Part shown: piece by piece, positions 14,562 through 15,862 of the stretch
How positions within the stretch are numbered: position 1 is the first letter of the stretch
Layout: every line of letters starts with the position of its first letter
Assembly: GCA_945874515.1 (NCBI GenBank)
Contig: CAMCHA010000008.1
Location: 1 to 15,862 of the forward strand
Length of the DNA stretch: 15,862 bases
Source of the DNA: Asaia bogorensis
GTDB taxonomy: Bacteria; Pseudomonadota; Alphaproteobacteria; Acetobacterales; Acetobacteraceae
Reading direction: 5' to 3'
Made by a program: the position numbers and the translations under genes
The notes under the pieces: model-generated
What the model saw: the letters and a program-made list of their open reading frames with translations, nothing else
Databases searched by the model: none
Told to the model about the DNA's origin: nothing

Positions 14562-15803
14562 ATGTCGCGATCTGTGATCGTGCTCGGCGCCGGCATGGTC
14601 GGCGTTTCCATCGCGCTGCATTTGCAACGCCGCGGCGCGCAAGTTGTGCTGCTGGATCGTGCGCCGCCGGGGGAAGGTGCTTCCTTCGGCAATGCAGGGC
14701 TGATCCAGCGGGAAGCGGTGCATCCGCACCCCTTCCCACGCGATATCGCAACGCTGTGGCGCATGGCGCAGAATAGATCGGTGGATGCTTCCTATCATCC
14801 TTCCGCCTTGCTCAGCCTGGCGGGGCCCTTGTTCAAATATTGGTGGCATTCGGCGCCTTCACGCTATCGGCCCATTGCGGAAGCCTATGCGCAGCTGATC
14901 GTGACCTGCATTGATGAACATGTGGCTCTCACACGCGGTACGGAGGCTGAAGCATTGCTTCGCCCCATTGGCTGGATGCGGCTTTACAACAAGCAGCCAG
15001 AATTGAACGCCGCCATTGCGGAAGCCGAAATGTTGAAGCGCGCGCATGGCGTGAATTACGCGCTGCTGGATGAAGCCGGCATTGAAGCGGCTGAACCTCA
15101 TTTGCTGGTCAAGCGCCTTGGCGCCATTCATTGGACCGATCCGCTTTCCGTGAGCGATCCGCAGGCGCTGACGCTGTTTTATGCGCGGCGTTTCACCGAA
15201 GCGGGCGGGCAGATCCTGCGCGGTGATGCCATGAGCCTTGAACGCCACGGCGCTGGCTGGCGCGTGCAAGCCAGTGATGGCCCGCGCGAAGCGGAACAGG
15301 TGGTGGTTGCGCTTGGCTCAGCCTCCGCAAGGCTCACCCGCCGCTTTGGTTATGCGCCGCCGCTTTTCGGCAAGCGTGGCTATCACCGCCACTATAGTAT
15401 GCACGGCAATGCGGTGCTCAATCACGGTTTCATGGATGCGGATAGCGGCTTTGTGCTGGTGCCGATGCGCGCTGGCGTCAGGCTGACGACCGGCGCTGAA
15501 TTCGCGCCCGATGATGCGCCGAAAACCCCGGTGCAATTGGCGCGCGCTGAGCCCTTTGCGCGTAAGCTTCTGCCCCTGGCGGAAGCCGTGGAAGATGATC
15601 CCTGGCTTGGGGTGCGGCCCTGCACGCCGGATATGCTGCCGATCATCGGCCCCCTGCCCGGCCAGGCCGGCGCCTGGTGCGCCTTCGGCCATGCGCATCA
15701 GGGCTTCACGCTTGGCCCCACCACTGGGCGGCTGGTGGCGGAGATGATGATGGGCGAAGCGCCATTCATTGATCCCGCTCCCTATCGCCCCGCGCGTTAT
15801 TGA
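14562..15803 (+). CDS. FAD-dependent oxidoreductase, DadA-like (D-amino acid dehydrogenase family)
   Basis: This 413-residue flavoprotein is of the DAO/DadA type. The dinucleotide-binding fold begins at residue 5: VIVLGAGMVGVSIALHLQ with GAGMVG at 9-14, and an acidic D32 ends the second strand. GEGASFGNAGLI (37-48) is the family-typical 'S.xNAG' FAD contact. The C-terminus has DMLPIIGPLPGQ, then GHAHQGFTLGPTTGRLVAEMM near residues 376-396, as in DadA. The family oxidatively deaminates D-amino acids or related secondary amines and passes electrons to the quinone pool. The exact substrate here is unknown, and the protein is slightly shorter than E. coli DadA (~430). It has no signal peptide. 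AGGAAG precedes the ATG by about 8 bases. It is the last gene of the three-gene unit. Confidence 0.88.
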   Translation: MSRSVIVLGAGMVGVSIALHLQRRGAQVVLLDRAPPGEGASFGNAGLIQREAVHPHPFPRDIATLWRMAQNRSVDASYHPSALLSLAGPLFKYWWHSAPSRYRPIAEAYAQLIVTCIDEHVALTRGTEAEALLRPIGWMRLYNKQPELNAAIAEAEMLKRAHGVNYALLDEAGIEAAEPHLLVKRLGAIHWTDPLSVSDPQALTLFYARRFTEAGGQILRGDAMSLERHGAGWRVQASDGPREAEQVVVALGSASARLTRRFGYAPPLFGKRGYHRHYSMHGNAVLNHGFMDADSGFVLVPMRAGVRLTTGAEFAPDDAPKTPVQLARAEPFARKLLPLAEAVEDDPWLGVRPCTPDMLPIIGPLPGQAGAWCAFGHAHQGFTLGPTTGRLVAEMMMGEAPFIDPAPYRPARY

Positions 15804-15813
15804 ATGGGGGCGC

Positions 15814-15831
15814 TTCGCCAAGGGCGGCGAA
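15814..15831 (+). terminator. Weak hairpin after the FAD oxidoreductase gene
   Basis: TTCGCC (15814-15819) and GGCGAA (15826-15831) form a perfect 6-bp stem with a 6-base loop, beginning 10 bases after the oxidoreductase stop. A true U-tract is missing (the following bases are TCAGTTATT), so it is a weak intrinsic terminator at best. No gene is visible in the remaining bases to the window end. Confidence 0.3.
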
Positions 15832-15862
15832 TCAGTTATTAGGCTGCACTGCCCCATATTTT

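Noticed and set aside
15318..15857. 179-codon leftward open frame at the right edge
   Set aside because: It is mostly antisense to the FAD oxidoreductase, with no motif. Only about 50 bases are free of the gene.

Overview
The window is ordinary, densely coded chromosomal DNA from a GC-rich bacterium, most likely an alphaproteobacterium and possibly a member of the Acetobacteraceae/Rhodospirillales. The lineage call is inference. It rests on GC-rich codon use, a bacterial COQ7 gene joined to dsbB, the set of gene families, and a GTTC-N7-GTTC site of the alphaproteobacterial LexA type. There are 16 protein genes, one of them cut by the left edge. No gap between genes exceeds about 120 bases. 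I saw no tRNA, rRNA, CRISPR array, insertion sequence or phage gene.

Layout from left to right: (1) 1-973, the tail of one PhnE-type permease and a complete second one, overlapping by 4 bases; this is the membrane part of a phosphonate-type ABC importer. (2) 1051-2568, a 14-helix DHA2-type MFS exporter, whose stop overlaps that of a leftward DUF169 gene (2565-3377). (3) 3498-9443, the core of the window: a complete four-gene 'ligase-associated DNA damage response' locus. A metallophosphoesterase nuclease and an Lhr-type helicase run leftward; an MBL-fold exonuclease and an ATP-dependent DNA ligase run rightward. (4) 9468-10928, a leftward amidase-signature enzyme, divergent from a PaiB-type FMN-binding protein (10988-11623). 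(5) 11631-13425, a leftward, tightly overlapping dsbB, COQ7-like and putative lipoprotein unit. (6) 13515-15803, a rightward unit of glutathione S-transferase, small cupin and DadA-like FAD oxidoreductase.

The repair locus is the most interesting part. Its two arms diverge from a 49-base gap. A perfect GTTC-N7-GTTC direct repeat sits at the edge of that gap, inside the first codons of the helicase. This suggests that one LexA-controlled switch drives both arms, so helicase, two nucleases and ligase would be induced together by DNA damage. The four families are known as a recurring set, but what the set does in the cell is poorly understood.

The second non-coding highlight is a nested perfect inverted repeat (3441-3484) between the repair locus and the DUF169 gene. 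It has two 8-bp stems, one inside the other, and no T-run. It could be an operator, a bidirectional terminator or a copy of a dispersed palindromic element.
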